The notes below the pieces were generated by a model. It saw only the letters and a list, made by a program, of their open reading frames with translations. It made no database searches and had not been told where the DNA came from. This document shows, in pieces, positions 34,978 through 46,828 of a DNA stretch of 64,000 nucleotides (position 1 is its first letter; the number at the start of each line of letters is the position of its first letter). Where the stretch lies: contig JAGFNQ010000863.1 of the NCBI GenBank assembly GCA_024364735.1, positions 409,183 to 473,182 of the forward strand, written 5' to 3'. Position numbers and translations under genes: made by a program. Source of the stretch: Boesenbergia rotunda (taxonomy: Eukaryota; Streptophyta; Magnoliopsida; Zingiberales; Zingiberaceae).

Positions 34978-35545
34978 GATCGGTCACCGGACCGATCAGA
35001 GAGCCTCCTGATCGGTCACCAGACCGATCAGGCTGGGTCCAGACCGATCAGGCTTCATCCTGATCGGTCCCCAACGCTCAATCAGAAATCACGATTTCTT
35101 TGGGACTCTCCTGGATCGATCACCAGACCGATCCCAGGTTGTGGATCGATAACCAGACCGATCCACCCCTTTATCGGGCGATTTCTGAGCTTCGCAGTCC
35201 AAACCTCCTGATCGGTCACCAGACCGATCAGGTCATGACCAGACAGATCAGGCTCCGTCCTGATCGATCATAGAGAGGAACCTGCGACGCTGATCGTTCT
35301 CCAGAACGATCTGCACAGTGATCCTGATCGGTCCACAGACCGATCAGGAGCAGATCAGCAAGGGAACTCAACCTCACTGTGTGCTCCCTGATCGATCACC
35401 AGACCGATCAGGAGCCAAGCAGTGGGTGAAACGCATACTCCCTGATCAGTCACCAGACCGATCAGTCATTGCTGGATCGGTCACCAGACTGATCCGCGAA
35501 GGAGCACCGTGCCAACTCCCTGATCGGTCACCAGACCGATCCAGG
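34978..35545. repeat. Palindrome array, GATCGGTC-N-GACCGATC type
   Basis: About a dozen inverted pairs of the form CTGATCGGTCACCAGACCGATCAG, some degenerate (GATCGATC, GATCGTTC). They are spaced by 10-60 bp of unrelated sequence. Each unit is a 10-bp stem with a 4-nt loop. Confidence 0.85.
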
Positions 35546-35830
35546 GGCTCCAACCTAGCCCTCCAAGCTAGGGTTTCATCCAACCTAGCCCTCCAAGCTA
35601 GGACCTGACTCTCCAGGCCAGGGTTTTTCCACTAACTCTCCAGTTGGGACTTTTCACCTAACCCTCCAAGTTAGGACTTTTCACCTAGCCCTCCAAGCTA
35701 GGAATTTTCACCCAACCCTTCCGAATTAGGACTTTTCAACACCTAGCCCTCCAAGCTAGGATTTTCCATACCTAACCCTCCAGGTTAGGATTTTCCAACA
35801 CCTAGCCCTCCAAGCTAGGATTTTCCATAA
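35546..35830. repeat. CCTAGC-N-GCTAGG tandem array
   Basis: About 27-bp units, ACCTAGCCCTCCAAGCTAGG followed by ATTTTC or ACTTTTC, alternating with a CCTAACC...GTTAGG version. Each unit is itself a small hairpin. The same array is at about 55846-56170 in copy B. Confidence 0.85.
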
Positions 35831-35937
35831 CATGCCTAATCCCCGATCAGGACTTAACCATAATCATAATAATCATCAACCTAAACTAAAATCGATGTCA
35901 ACACCAAAACAACAATCAGGGTCAGACTGCATCAACA

Positions 35938-36145
35938 ATCTCCCCCTTTTTGTTGTTTGACAATCCGATTTTAAGTTTAGGGATTCTCAATCAATTTCTC
36001 AACTTTCAGAATCATAGGGGAATCAAGATCCTCCCCCTACAATATAATCATCCTAAACTTAACCAACCAACACTCTCCCCCTTTGTCGAACACCGAAAAG
36101 GGTCTAGAGGGGCTGTTAAGTTTAACCATACTCCCCCTCAACCCT
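35938..36145 (-). promoter_or_regulatory. Multiple polypurine tracts upstream of the 3' LTR
   Basis: The primary tract on the minus strand is AAAAAGGGGGAGAT, directly next to the LTR (35938-35951). Further G5-containing tracts sit near 36030 (GTAGGGGGAGGAT), 36075 (AAAGGGGGAGAG) and 36130 (TTGAGGGGGAGT). Multiplied tracts are a known Sirevirus feature. The same set is present at 56284-56490 in copy B. Confidence 0.75.
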
Positions 36146-36456
36146 AGGGGTATCCCAAAACAACAAAGATACGATTTGAATTTTGAAAAACATATGAACA
36201 CATATGACAAAGATAAGGCATGGCAAAACAAGCATATGTATCATATGAGCATGACATCATAAGCATGAACATAATCATATAGAATGAGGCATATAGATAG
36301 ATAGTACTCATGTGAACACATATAAGCCAACATCCTAAACATGATAAGGCAAAATACATGCAAAATATCAGATGCATCATATCACATCAAAGTCAAGACA
36401 CCTTAAAAGAAACTGAGCACAACCAAATATAACAGTCATCAAAACAGTCAATGCCA

Positions 36457-37575
36457 TCAATGCTCATCGTCTGAAGAATCAGCAATATATATAACACCTC
36501 CTGGCGGAGGGCTGCTCGGGGACGCACCATCAGGAAACGTATGATGATACCACTCCTCATACCATGTGTCCTGTAGTGAGCTGATCTCAGAGACGTCGGA
36601 TGCGAGAGCGTCGAGCCGGCGATCGAAAGACTGAAACTCCGAGCTGACCTCCTGGTGCCAGAGCTCGGAAATGTGTAGCTCGCGCTGCATCAACTGCTCT
36701 AACTCCGCAACCTGCCAGCGTAGATCAGGAGCCCACTCATCATAATCCTCAGCACCAGTGGATGGCTCCTGATCAGGGACTGCTCCTGATAACTCCCCCA
36801 CATGTCGTTGATTCTTCCACCTTAGCCCCTGCGGCCCGACAACAATGCCGGACTGAGCGAGCATGCGACGATCCAGACGGCAGTCCTGGCGAACCATGGG
36901 CACAATGCGGCCCTGTGAAACATCGATACCTACGGACTGGAGCCAAGCAGTAATGATGTGGCCAAAAGGCATGTAGACCGTCTGGCCGTACATCTGACTG
37001 TGGACTATGATGGAGAAATAGACTGAAGCCACTGGGTCAAAGTCTAACTGCTGATGCATCCCGTAGAGCATCAAGCAGTGGAACGGGTGAATCTCATCTA
37101 GGTGTTTTGAAGTAGTCGGAAGGAGACAATTTGTGATGATCTTAAACAAAACATACTCAATGGGGGAAAGACAAAGAGCAGGAAATGTGGAAAAATCACG
37201 GGTGCGCTCACCGGAACCCCTTGGCCTGGGATGGCCTAGAAAATACTCGTAGATGGAATCAGGAGTGGCTCCATCAAAGGGTACCGGAAGAGGATCAGGA
37301 AGATAAGGATAGAGAGAAAAATCATTCTCTGACCGGCGACAGCCAAGAAAGTCAGTGAAAATAGATCGATTAAAAGTAAGGTCGACACTGGCAACACGGG
37401 TTTTCCATCCCGTACCCTCCCCACTAACCATGTTGTTATAGAATTCAGAAACCAAATCAAGATTGATTGGCCTCTCAAGGTATAGAATGGATTGAAGATT
37501 ATAATGTTCAATAATTCGCCGAACTGAGGGACAATGTTCGTAGATAAAGGTTTGATCCACAGTCCGACATGGCAT
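36457..37575 (-). CDS. Extra ORF (env-like position) of Sirevirus-like copy A, 372 aa
   Basis: An uninterrupted ORF downstream of pol. Function unknown. It has hydrophobic/aromatic segments with LERPINLDLVSEFYNNMV and FNRSIFTDFLG (first third), a central HPFHCLMLYGMHQQLDF, and then an acidic, probably coiled-coil C-terminus (about residues 270-340). It resembles the 'putative plant transposon protein' domain widespread in plants. I see no clear signal peptide or transmembrane helix, so 'env-like' describes position only. The frame stays open upstream to 37729, where an acceptor-like TTCTTTAG (37737-37730) sits; a spliced upstream start is likely. The homologous ORF in copy B is broken. Confidence 0.65.
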   Translation of the reverse strand: MPCRTVDQTFIYEHCPSVRRIIEHYNLQSILYLERPINLDLVSEFYNNMVSGEGTGWKTRVASVDLTFNRSIFTDFLGCRRSENDFSLYPYLPDPLPVPFDGATPDSIYEYFLGHPRPRGSGERTRDFSTFPALCLSPIEYVLFKIITNCLLPTTSKHLDEIHPFHCLMLYGMHQQLDFDPVASVYFSIIVHSQMYGQTVYMPFGHIITAWLQSVGIDVSQGRIVPMVRQDCRLDRRMLAQSGIVVGPQGLRWKNQRHVGELSGAVPDQEPSTGAEDYDEWAPDLRWQVAELEQLMQRELHISELWHQEVSSEFQSFDRRLDALASDVSEISSLQDTWYEEWYHHTFPDGASPSSPPPGGVIYIADSSDDEH

Positions 37576-38344
37576 CAGTTTGAAGTTGTGCCATAGAAAA
37601 TCTAGAGCATAATGAATGTTTTGAAACCTAGTGTGTGGAGGTGGAGGAGGTCCCGAAGGAGGTGTAGATGATGACGGGCCTTTGCCCTTCGAGCTGCCCT
37701 CTATGGGTTCCTTTCCCTTAGATGATTTTCTAAAGAATGGAATAGGTCATGACAGCGGATTTGATCAAGAGAAGTGAATCGAATCATGATATAAGTTAAG
37801 GTTTGATCAAAATATAAGATGTAATCAAAGACCCAATTAGAGAGCGTGATCAAGACACAATGATTAAAAGAACACAGTTTAATCAGAGACACAAGGTAGA
37901 CATGATCATAAGAACACAATTTAAGCATAAGGTAGAATTGATCAAGGGTAAGATATGGCACAGATGGGTCACGACCAAAACAAGAGGTCACGCACAACAA
38001 GAAAATCAAAGACATGATTAGCGCAAATATATATCTATGAACTGATTTGCAAGAAAAACTAACCAAAAACTACTTGGTGCCATTGGTGAAGTTCTTGAAG
38101 TTGGAAGGAGAACTGCGCAGAAGAGGATCCTCGGCGCAAGAAAGGAGCGCAAACACCTTCAGCGAGAGAGAAACTCGCAGGAAGAAGGAAGAGCTCGTAG
38201 GAACCCTCTTAGAACCGCACGCGCGCACTCGCAAGAGGAAGAAGGAGATGAGGAAGGCTGTCGCACGAAGTGAAGAGACGCAAGGTAGTGAGGTTCGGCG
38301 CTAGGGTTCGGCAATGAGAGATTTTTCGCGAAGTTATTAGGTTG

Positions 38345-38750
38345 GTGGATCGGTCCACCAACCAGACTTTAATGCGATTGAACGGATCACCGTTCGATCT
38401 GAGAACGTCCAGACCGATCAGGCTCTGGCCTGATCGGACTGGCCTGGTCCTGATCGGTCGGGTGACCGATCAGGCAGGATCCTGATCGATCGGCTGATCG
38501 ATCAGGAAGCGAACAGTAGGGTCGGATGATATTCGGAAGCCCTCCTGATCGGTCTGTGGACCGATCACCACAGGGTGCCAGATCGGTCCGGGGACCGATC
38601 CAGGCAAGCACAGAGTGTTTGATCAGGATTTCGTTAAGTCTCTGTCGACCCCTCTGATCGGTCTGTGGACCGATCAACGCAGGAGAGAACCAGATCGGTC
38701 CGGGGACCGATCAGCCCTACGCCTGATCGGTCCAGTGACCGATCAGGGTT
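38345..38750. repeat. Palindrome cluster between pol and the extra ORF (copy A)
   Basis: About ten inverted pairs with the same GATCGGTC/GACCGATC core as in the LTR, here with different spacers (for example GATCGGTCCGGGGACCGATC). It ends about 530 bp before (plus coordinates) the pol stop at 39281. Confidence 0.82.
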
Positions 38751-39280
38751 CCTGAAATTCCCTGATACGATCTGAAACTTTCAGTTTCAGACTTTCACAC
38801 GATTTTTGAGGGAATCTGATGAAAGATATCGAACTTGGAAGTGATTCCTTGACTAAATTGATCCCTAAACAAGATCAAAGGTCCTTATGGTTGAACAACA
38901 CTTTGCTCCATCCAAGTGGAGTCAAACTCAATCAACAATCATTCAAACAAGTTTTAACCAAGATTGTGCCAAATTCAAGTTTCCAATCAAGTTTCCTTGA
39001 TTGGAATGTCCAAGTATGATCATGGAGCCAAATACACATGTGTTATGCATTGGTTTTCCCCATACTTGGTCACCGAAGTGATTTTTATCTCGTCAACTTA
39101 ATTTCTCAAGGGATGCATTGACATTTTGAGAAATTGAGTTGATCCTAGCATCTCACCCCATTTCTAGCAAACAAAAACGTTTTGGTAAACCTTATAGTTT
39201 GTGTGAGATGTCCCCAAAGTTACCCAATTGTTTCCCAACAATTAGAACTTATCATGAAGGGTTTTGAATGCATTTTGAAA

Positions 39281-42200
39281 CTATGAAGCGCGACACATTC
39301 CCAACTCCCTTCTCAAGAAACTAAACTCATTTTCGGGGAGTGGTTTAGTGAAAATGTCAGCGAGGTTTGACTTGGACTCTACATGTGAGAGTACAATATC
39401 TCCCCTAGCAACATGATCCCTAATGAAGTGGTGACGTACTTCAATATGTTTGGTCCTAGAATGATGGACTGGATTCTTGGTTAGGTTAATTGTGCTAATG
39501 TTGTCACACAACACTTGCACACTTTTGTAACTTAATCCATAGTCCTCCAAAGTGTGAATCATCCACAACAATTGTGATACACTCTCTCCCATGGTAATAT
39601 ATTCTGCCTCGGTCGTGGAGAGAGCAACACAATGTTGCTTCCGACTTGACCAACTAACTAAAGATGATCCTAGGAATTGGCAGCCCTCACTTGTGCTTTT
39701 TCGATCCAACTTACATCCAGCGTAGTCGGAATCGGTATAGCCAATTAAATCAAAAGATTCGGTACGGGGGTACCAATGGCCGAATCCTATTGTGCCTTTA
39801 AGATATCTCAAAATCCTCTTAACAGCGATTAAGTGAGATTCCTTGGCACAAACTTGATACCTTGCGCACATACCCACAGCGAAAAGAATATCAGGTCGAC
39901 TAGCTGTGAGGTATAGCAAACTACCTATCATGCTCCGATATTGAGTCAAATCAACAGGTTTACCACTCTCATCATTGTCTAATCTTGTGTTTGTAGCCAT
40001 GGGAGTGGTTACCTCTTTTGAATCACTCATATTGAATTTACGGAGCATTTCTTGTGTGTATTTCGATTGATGCACATGGATCCCATCTCGGGTTTGTTTG
40101 ATTTCAAGTCCAAGGAAGAAAGTCAACTCTCCCACTAGACTCATTTCAAATTCACTTTCCATGTGTCCAATGAATTCATTTAAATAGCCCTTGTTATTTG
40201 AGCCACAAATTATGTCATCGACATATACTTGGGCTACAAAAATATTGTCACCATCTCTCCGTAGAAATAGTGTAGGGTCTATTTGACCTCTAACGAAGCC
40301 CTTCTCAATTAGGAATGTCGACAACCGCTCGTACCAAGCTCGGGGTGCTTGTTTAAGGCCATAAAGTGCCTTTTTGAGCTTAAATACGTGGTTTGGAAAT
40401 TCGGTACTCTCAAACCCCGGAGGTTGTTCGACATAGACCTCTTCTCTAATTAAACCATTTAAAAAGGCCGATTTGACATCCATTTGATATAACTTGAAAC
40501 CTCGATGTGCTGCAAATGCAAGCATCAATCGGATGGACTCTAATCGTGCCACGGGAGCATAGGTCTCATCATAATCAAGGCCTTCAACTTGACTATAGCC
40601 CTTGGCTACTAAGCGTGCCTTGTTTCTAATGATTTCTCCCTTATGGTTCAATTTGTTCTTGAAGACCCATTTGGTTCCAATGATGGTGGTCTTCTTAGGT
40701 CTAGGGACTAAGTCCCAAACTTGACTCCTTTCGAATTGACCTAGTTCATCTTGCATTGCAATGATCCAATCGGGATCATTTAATGCTTCATCAATTTTCC
40801 TAGGTTCAATTTCGGAAATTAAAGCAACTTCATTAGCCTCATTCCGGAAGAATGATCTAGTTCTAACCCCGTGGTGGATGTCTCCAACAATTTGGTCTTG
40901 GGGATGACTAGAGGCTAATCTAGTGTGCCTAGGTGTTGGTGGTGCTTCTTGAATGGGTTCACTAGACACAAGCTCAGCCTCAGGATCCGGCTGATCAATG
41001 GGTTGTCTAGGCTCACCGTCATCGGATTCATCACCATCAACACCATTTGGACTCTCATTCAAACTTAGTCTCCTAAGTTCGAATTGGACTTCATCTTCTG
41101 GTTGACCATTGACTTTTGGAATTTCTTCAAAGACAACATCAGAAGACTCTTCAACTAATCTAGATTTCTTGTTGTAGACTCGATAGGCTTTGCTAACTAG
41201 GGAATACCCGACTAGTATCCCTTCATCGGCCTTAGCCGTAAACTTTCCAAGGTGGTCCTTGGTGTTTAGGATGAACACCTTACAACCAAACACCCTAAGA
41301 TGTTTAACCGTAGGTGGTTTCCCAAACCAAAGTTCATGAGGAGTCTTTCCTAAGAACCTATGGATGAGGACTCGATTTTGCACATAGCAAGTTGTATTTA
41401 CAGCTTCAGCCCATAAGTAACTTGGGAGTAAGTACTCATTGAGCATACTTCGTGCAGCCTCTTGTAAAACATGGTTCTTCCTCTCTACAACACCATTTTG
41501 TTGTGGTGTTCAAGGAGTGGAGAACTCATGTCTATACCCTCTATCTTGATAAAATTCTAAGAATCGTTGATTTTGAAATTCGCCTCCATGATCACTTCTA
41601 ATTGTCTTAATTGTTGATGATTTTTCATTTTCAACCCTTCTACAAAAAGAAATGAAAACATCTAAGGTTTGGTCCTTATATTTTAGAAAATAAGTCCATG
41701 TATATCTAGTAAAGTCATCAATGATAACAAAGCAATATCTACTTCCATTCAATGATATGATAGTGCTACAATCAAATAGATCCATGTGAAGTAAATCTAA
41801 AGCAATAGATGTACTTACAGCGCTTTTACCTTTATGTGCAGATTTTGTTTGCTTACTCATTTGACATGCATCACAAAGTTTGTCTTTTTCATACTGGATG
41901 CTTGGTAAGCCACGGACTAATCCCTTGTTGGCCAACTTCCGGATGTTCTTCATGTTCACATGTGCAAGTCTCCGGTGCCAAAGGGTGGACTCTTCTTCTT
42001 TTGACATGAAACACTTAGCAAAAGCATTAGTAGCACTTTTAAATGACACTTGATAAATATTGTCTACTCTTGTTCCTACTAGTACCGTGTCCAAGGTGTC
42101 ATGTTGTCTAACTAGACATTGACTTGGTTGAAAATCAATTGTGTAACCCGTGTCACACAATTGACTGACACTTAGGAGATTAAATATCATCCCCTTGATT

Positions 42201-42400
42201 AGAAGGACATTTGAAAATCTAAGACATTCGAATATTTGAATGTCTCCTATTCCTATGACCTTAAGACTATCATTGTTACCAAATGAAATATTACCTCTAC
42301 TTTTCTTGTGAAGTGTGGTAAACAATGATCTATCCCCGGTCATGTGTTTGGAGCATCCACTATCAACGAACCAAGTTGATAGATGCTCCCCCTCAATCAT
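39281..42400 (-). pseudogene. pol of Sirevirus-like copy A: protease, integrase, RT, RNase H (one stop)
   Basis: One frame from 42400 to 39281, interrupted only by a TGA at 41512-41510 in the integrase just before TPQQNG. The protease site is WFVDSGCSKHMTGD at the start of the frame. Integrase: HRRLAHVNMKN...CDACQM, then MDLFDC, and IRSDHGGEF. RT: KARLVAKGYSQ, YQMDVKSAFLNG, YGLKQAPRAWY and the active-site YVDD (QVYVDDIICGS). RNase H: IGYTDSDYAG, STTEAEY, and LADIFTKPL near the C-terminus. Apart from the single stop this is one of the better preserved pols in the window. Confidence 0.93.
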
Positions 42401-42482
42401 AACCTACACAATTAAAATAGAAGTTTTAGGTACCCAAACCTTGGGACCTAAAGCACCAACTAAACAAGACTTAGGCACTCAT

Positions 42483-43849
42483 GCCTTGACAACTTTCTTT
42501 TGAACCTTGTGTGTCCCAGATTGCCTCATATCAGTCCTAGACATCAAGGACACGAATGAAGGTTCTTTGGGTCGGTAACCAATACCGGCCCTATTGTAGA
42601 CTGCCCTTTGGGCATTCGAGATCATGTCTAGGGTCTTAGAGCTAGTTGAGAACTTTTCAAGAATATTCTTGAGTCTTTCAACTTTACTCTATAATGATTG
42701 GTTTTCTTCCTCTAATGATTCATCATGCAAATTATCAGCATCCTTACCCTAGAGGATTTCAAATTTTCAACCTCAAGTTTCAATGACTTACTCTCATCTT
42801 CTAACAATTCAACATGCAAGTCATCTATGTTATCATCCCTAGATGCTTCAATTGTTCAATTTCTAATTGCAATGATTTAACCTTATTTTTTGACTTCTTC
42901 AACATATTGGTTAAACATGCAATTGCTCTATAACATTTCTCAAGTTCGGGAGAAGTTACCTCTTCATCATCCGAAGATGATGAAGCCGCGTTTGAGGAGT
43001 TGGAAGATTCATCACTGCTCTCTTGATCTCCCAATGCCATGAGTGCCACATGCCTTGTGCTCTTCTCCTCCTTCTCTTCATCGGATGAGCTTGAGGAGGA
43101 TTCATCCCAAGTGGCCTTCAAGGCCTTCTTCTTCTTCTTGGATTTTTCTTCTTTCTTTTTGGATTTCTCCTCCTTTTCTTTAGCTTTGGGCATTCATTCT
43201 TGAAATGCCCTTTCCTACCACACTCAAGCAAGAAGCATTAGTCTTATCAATTTAGCTTCACTAGGTTACCTTTACCCTTGAAGCGTCGACCCCTTCTCAT
43301 CATCCTTCTCACAAAATTTGCCATCTCGGAGGATGAGGAGCCGCTGCCATCTTCCTCGGAATCGGACTCGGATTCGGAAGAGGATGAAGATGAAGAGACT
43401 TCCTTCTCCTTCTTCTTCTCCTTCTTCTTCTTGTTGGATCGTCCCCTGCAACTAAGGCAATCCCCTTCTCCTTGGGGCCTTTGTTAGCCATTTCATGCAA
43501 TTCCATTTCACAAAACAAATCATCTAACTTAACAATTGATAAGTCCTTGGATACTTTGTAGGCATCCACCATGGATGACCACAAAGCATTCCTTGGAAAT
43601 GCTTTTAGTACATACACAGGTCGCGATTCTCGACCTTTTCATCAATCGAATGAAGCCCATTGAGGACTTCCTTGAACCGGCTATGTAGCTCACTTACCGT
43701 TCATTTCTCCTTCATGGAGAGATTTTGAAGTTGAGTTGAGGAACAAATCCCTCTTGGGATTCTTGAATCTCGGGTGCCCTCGTGGAGTTCGATGAGCTTG
43801 TTCCACAAGTCCTTTGCACTTGTGAAGGACCAACCTTGATGAGTTGGTC
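42483..43849 (-). pseudogene. gag of Sirevirus-like copy A (partial, frameshifted)
   Basis: Fragments 43617-43309 and 43193-42825 and further pieces match the gag of copy B. Visible segments: AFPRNALWSSMVDAYKVSKD, ELHEMANKGPKEKGIAL, a Ser/Glu-rich stretch, then Lys-rich and KKALKATWDE followed by acidic serine repeats. Several single-base losses break the frame (for example at about 43440). The zinc knuckle region at about 43200-43235 is frameshifted. The N-terminus is lost in the N gap. Confidence 0.85.
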
Positions 43850-43874
43850 NNNNNNNNNNNNNNNNNNNNNNNNN
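43850..43874. other. Assembly gap, 25 N
   Basis: Runs of N inside the gag of copy A. To the right the sequence is AT-rich and shows no gag or 5' LTR, so an unknown length may be missing. Confidence 0.99.
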
Positions 43875-45649
43875 TGAGCAATTTAATCTTCTGAACTCTT
43901 TTCAGATACAATAGTAACAAATTTTTAATGTCAAAAAATTAAAATACTTCCCTATATTTATTAGTTTTTTATGAAAAATATGTTTATGGTTTGACTAATA
44001 TTTAAATATGTATAATGTTTATTTTAAGGTTAATTTGAATTTTATTGTCAAAAATCATCTTCCTTAATTTACACTAAAGGAGATTAAAAAGGGTAAAGCT
44101 ACGTTCATCTGGAATGATATTATATTAAATTTTCTATGAGAAAAAAATGTTCGTATTATTTTATTAATTTCATAGGAATTTTTTAATTGATTTCATTAAT
44201 TTCATCTCGAATGTCTTCCTGTTTTACACTACATTAAAATTATATTTGATGAGGGATAATCAATCTTATAATATAATTAATATTATATTACAAAATTAAT
44301 TATTTTATTTGGTATAATTTTAAAATTATAATATAATGTAATGAAAAATTTTATAATTTGAATTACAAAATTAATAATATATAATTCTGGATTATATTCT
44401 AGATTCAATTATATTATAAACTTGATTATATTATAACCTAAATAAATTCAAAAGTACGATGATGAGTCTTAACGTTCCACCTCAATTTTATTAATAATTT
44501 AATTTTTTAAATATATTCTGCATATAAATTCAACCTTAATTATTTTTGAAAAAAAAACATCCATTGTATCATGCTACCAAGTCCTAGGAGTCCTGGGGCT
44601 CACTTAAACTATAGGGAGATAGCGACATGACGTAAATAGGAAACGAGCATATGATCCAATTCCATTAAATGGATTCGATAGATGTATTTGTTCATTCTAT
44701 TATATATTTTAGTGAGTCCGTCCAAATCAAAGCGTTTCATTTGGATGGTAGTAGGTTGATTCCCATGATATATGGATCGAGTTATTTATTTTTATGTATA
44801 AATGTATATTTTTATAAACTTAATATATTCCATGTAATCCACTAAACTAATGAATCTAACAACTAAACTAATGAGTAGGAATTGAGACGGAGCGCCCCAA
44901 GGGTATAATCGAATTGATTTATAAAATTGGACAAACATAGATTCCTGATGAAATTAGGAAAAATATTTTTCATATAATGAATTGGACAAACATAGATTCC
45001 CGATGAAATCAGAGGAAATATTTTTAATATAATGATTTGTTTGATTTTCTAATTTAATTTTTTACAACTAATTATAAAGTCAACGGTATACAACATCCTT
45101 TTTCAACTTAAATATACACCTTTCAATTCTAATATGAAATTTTTGGTGGTAAAAAGCGATTTGTTCACCCAGTGTTCTGTGAATCTATTTCAGGATCAAT
45201 ACAGAGGAGTTAAATCATGAATATGAAATTCTTGGTCCGTCCCTAGATATGTCAATTTGTTTCTGGGCTGTGGATCACGGCCCGTAGATGTTGTCTGTTC
45301 GCCACTCAGAACCGGGTCACATGATCAAAATAAATAAATATAAAAATTAATTAAAAAGTTAAGTCAGTCGCACGCGACCTGAATGTGAAAGAGTTTAATT
45401 AACAAACCGATAACGTAATTTGACAATCAAGTGTCGAAGTTGGTGGGCCCCTTACTTTATCGGGAAGTAAGTGGACCCACCCATTGGTTTGGTCGTCGGC
45501 ATTGGTGAAGTTGATCCTACACGTGGCTCGGAGGAGCATGCGCTCGGTCGATCCTAATAGGATGGGCTTTACTAAAAAAAATTTAGGTAACAATTCAGGT
45601 AACTCTTCCGATTAGTAAGACTAAGCAGATAAATTTAATATTTAATTTG
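43875..45649. other. AT-rich intergenic spacer
   Basis: No gene family or element ends recognised. It has a two-copy direct repeat of about 60 bp (ATTGGACAAACATAGATTCC, copies near 44927 and 44986). The region 44200-44450 is almost pure A/T. Confidence 0.5.
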
Positions 45650-45654
45650 ATAAG

Positions 45655-46704
45655 TGATCCCGCCCTATCTTTGGCACCGTACGGACAGCCAACGTGGCAA
45701 ACGGCCTGGCCGACTTCAGTGTCCATGTCATTATACGGGTAGCCAGCTGGACATCCTATCCGGACCCAGGGTCTATGCCAGCCAGTCGGGTACTGCCGCC
45801 CGGCCACATAAGGGCTACACGCCTAATCGTTTAGTCGGGTACTGCCGCCCGGCCATATAAGGGCTACACGCCTATTTGTTCAGTCGGGTACTGCCGCCCG
45901 GCCACATAAGGGCTACACGCCTAATCGTTTAGTCGGGTACTGCCGTCCGGCCACATAAGGGCTACACGCCTAATCGTTCGGGTGCACCCGCCCGGCAACC
46001 CTTCACATACATAGTCCCCCCAGGTTTGCACGCCCTGTGCCCACTCGGGCACTCTCTCGGAACCACCCTGGGGTAAAGACAAAACACACCTGCACCAGCT
46101 GCAGATAACTGGCTGACACCATTTGTGTGAACTGACACTCCCTGGCACGCCGCCCTGTCACGTCGTTGGTGTCAGGCGGCGCAGGTCACCTGTCTGTGTC
46201 CTCACATAAGACAAGGAGTATACGACAAGGAATGTCGGCTACAAATCGACAGAATCATACAATATCTCCTGACTCCGTCAGAGAATCCTGACACCCGGCA
46301 GACAATCTGGGAATATCCCTCGACCAGGTCAGAGAATCCTGACACAGGTCAGACTTGGTCCTTTTCCCCGGCTATATAAGCCCCTCCCCTCCTCATTATC
46401 AGGTACGCGCGCACGAAGCCCCTCGTCCACATACTGCATCATTTTTCCTGTTCATCGGAGTACTGACTTGACCGTCGGAGGGCCTTGCCGGGACGTCTCC
46501 CGGCTAGGTTGCTAACGGTCATCTTCCTCAGCAGGTCCACCTCCAGCCGGTCGGCCGTGCACCAGGCGACATCCACTTCCGTTCGGTCGGAGGACACCCC
46601 CTACGACGCTGTCATTCTGCGCGAGGACGTCCCGTCGGCATCCACGTCACTCATCGCTACACCGTCACCCGGTTGCGGCTCCACTACGCTCGGCGACAGG
46701 ATCA
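45655..46704 (+). repeat. Solo LTR of gypsy family (LTR3)
   Basis: 1050 bp from TGATCCCGCC to GACAGGATCA with a perfect TSD ATAAG (45650-45654 and 46705-46709). TATA box at 46373-46379 (CGGCTATATAAG). It shares ends and the TATA-to-end block with LTR1 and LTR2 but is clearly diverged. It carries a four-unit 49-bp tandem array. Confidence 0.92.
45785..45980. repeat. 49-bp tandem repeat, four units, inside LTR3
   Basis: The unit starts GTCGGGTACTGCCGCCCGGC and includes ACATAAGGGCTACACGCC. Units differ by only a few substitutions. This array is absent from LTR1 and LTR2. Confidence 0.9.
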
Positions 46705-46758
46705 ATAAGTATTAACTTATGTTCATTCAACAATTCAAGACCAATTACATAAATATTC

Positions 46759-46762
<4 letters not shown>

Positions 46763-46827
<65 letters not shown>
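46763..46827. repeat. (AT)n microsatellite
   Basis: About 32 uninterrupted AT dinucleotides. Confidence 0.95.

Positions 46828-46828
<1 letters not shown>

Larger units (their letters stand above)
33951..35937 (-). repeat. 3' LTR of Sirevirus-like copy A
   Basis: 1987 bp. On the plus strand it runs from TGTTGGAACCCGG to GCATCAACA. Near its left end is CTAGAGAGGGGGGGGGTGAATA, a G-run seen in many plant copia LTRs. It contains two arrays of short palindromic repeats (34978-35545 and 35546-35830). It is 340 bp longer than the LTR of copy B, mostly through extra palindrome units. Confidence 0.88.
33951..43849 (-). mobile_element. Sirevirus-like copia element, copy A (truncated at N gap)
   Basis: Minus-strand order from the gap: gag, protease-integrase-RT-RNase H, a palindrome-rich spacer, an extra ORF in the env-like position, several polypurine-type tracts, and the 3' LTR (33951-35937). 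This order, the repeated polypurine tracts and the palindromes in the LTR are hallmarks described for Sireviruses. The 5' end, including the 5' LTR, is lost at the 25-N gap. The left flank AATTC (33946-33950) is a possible half of the TSD. Confidence 0.87.

Noticed and set aside
34978..35545. Regularly spaced palindromic repeats that could suggest a CRISPR array
   Set aside because: Spacers vary from about 10 to 60 bp, repeats are imperfect, and they lie inside a retrotransposon LTR of a plant genome with no cas genes.
36457..37575. Calling the extra ORF a viral envelope protein
   Set aside because: No signal peptide, clear membrane helix or furin-like site is visible; only its position downstream of pol is env-like.
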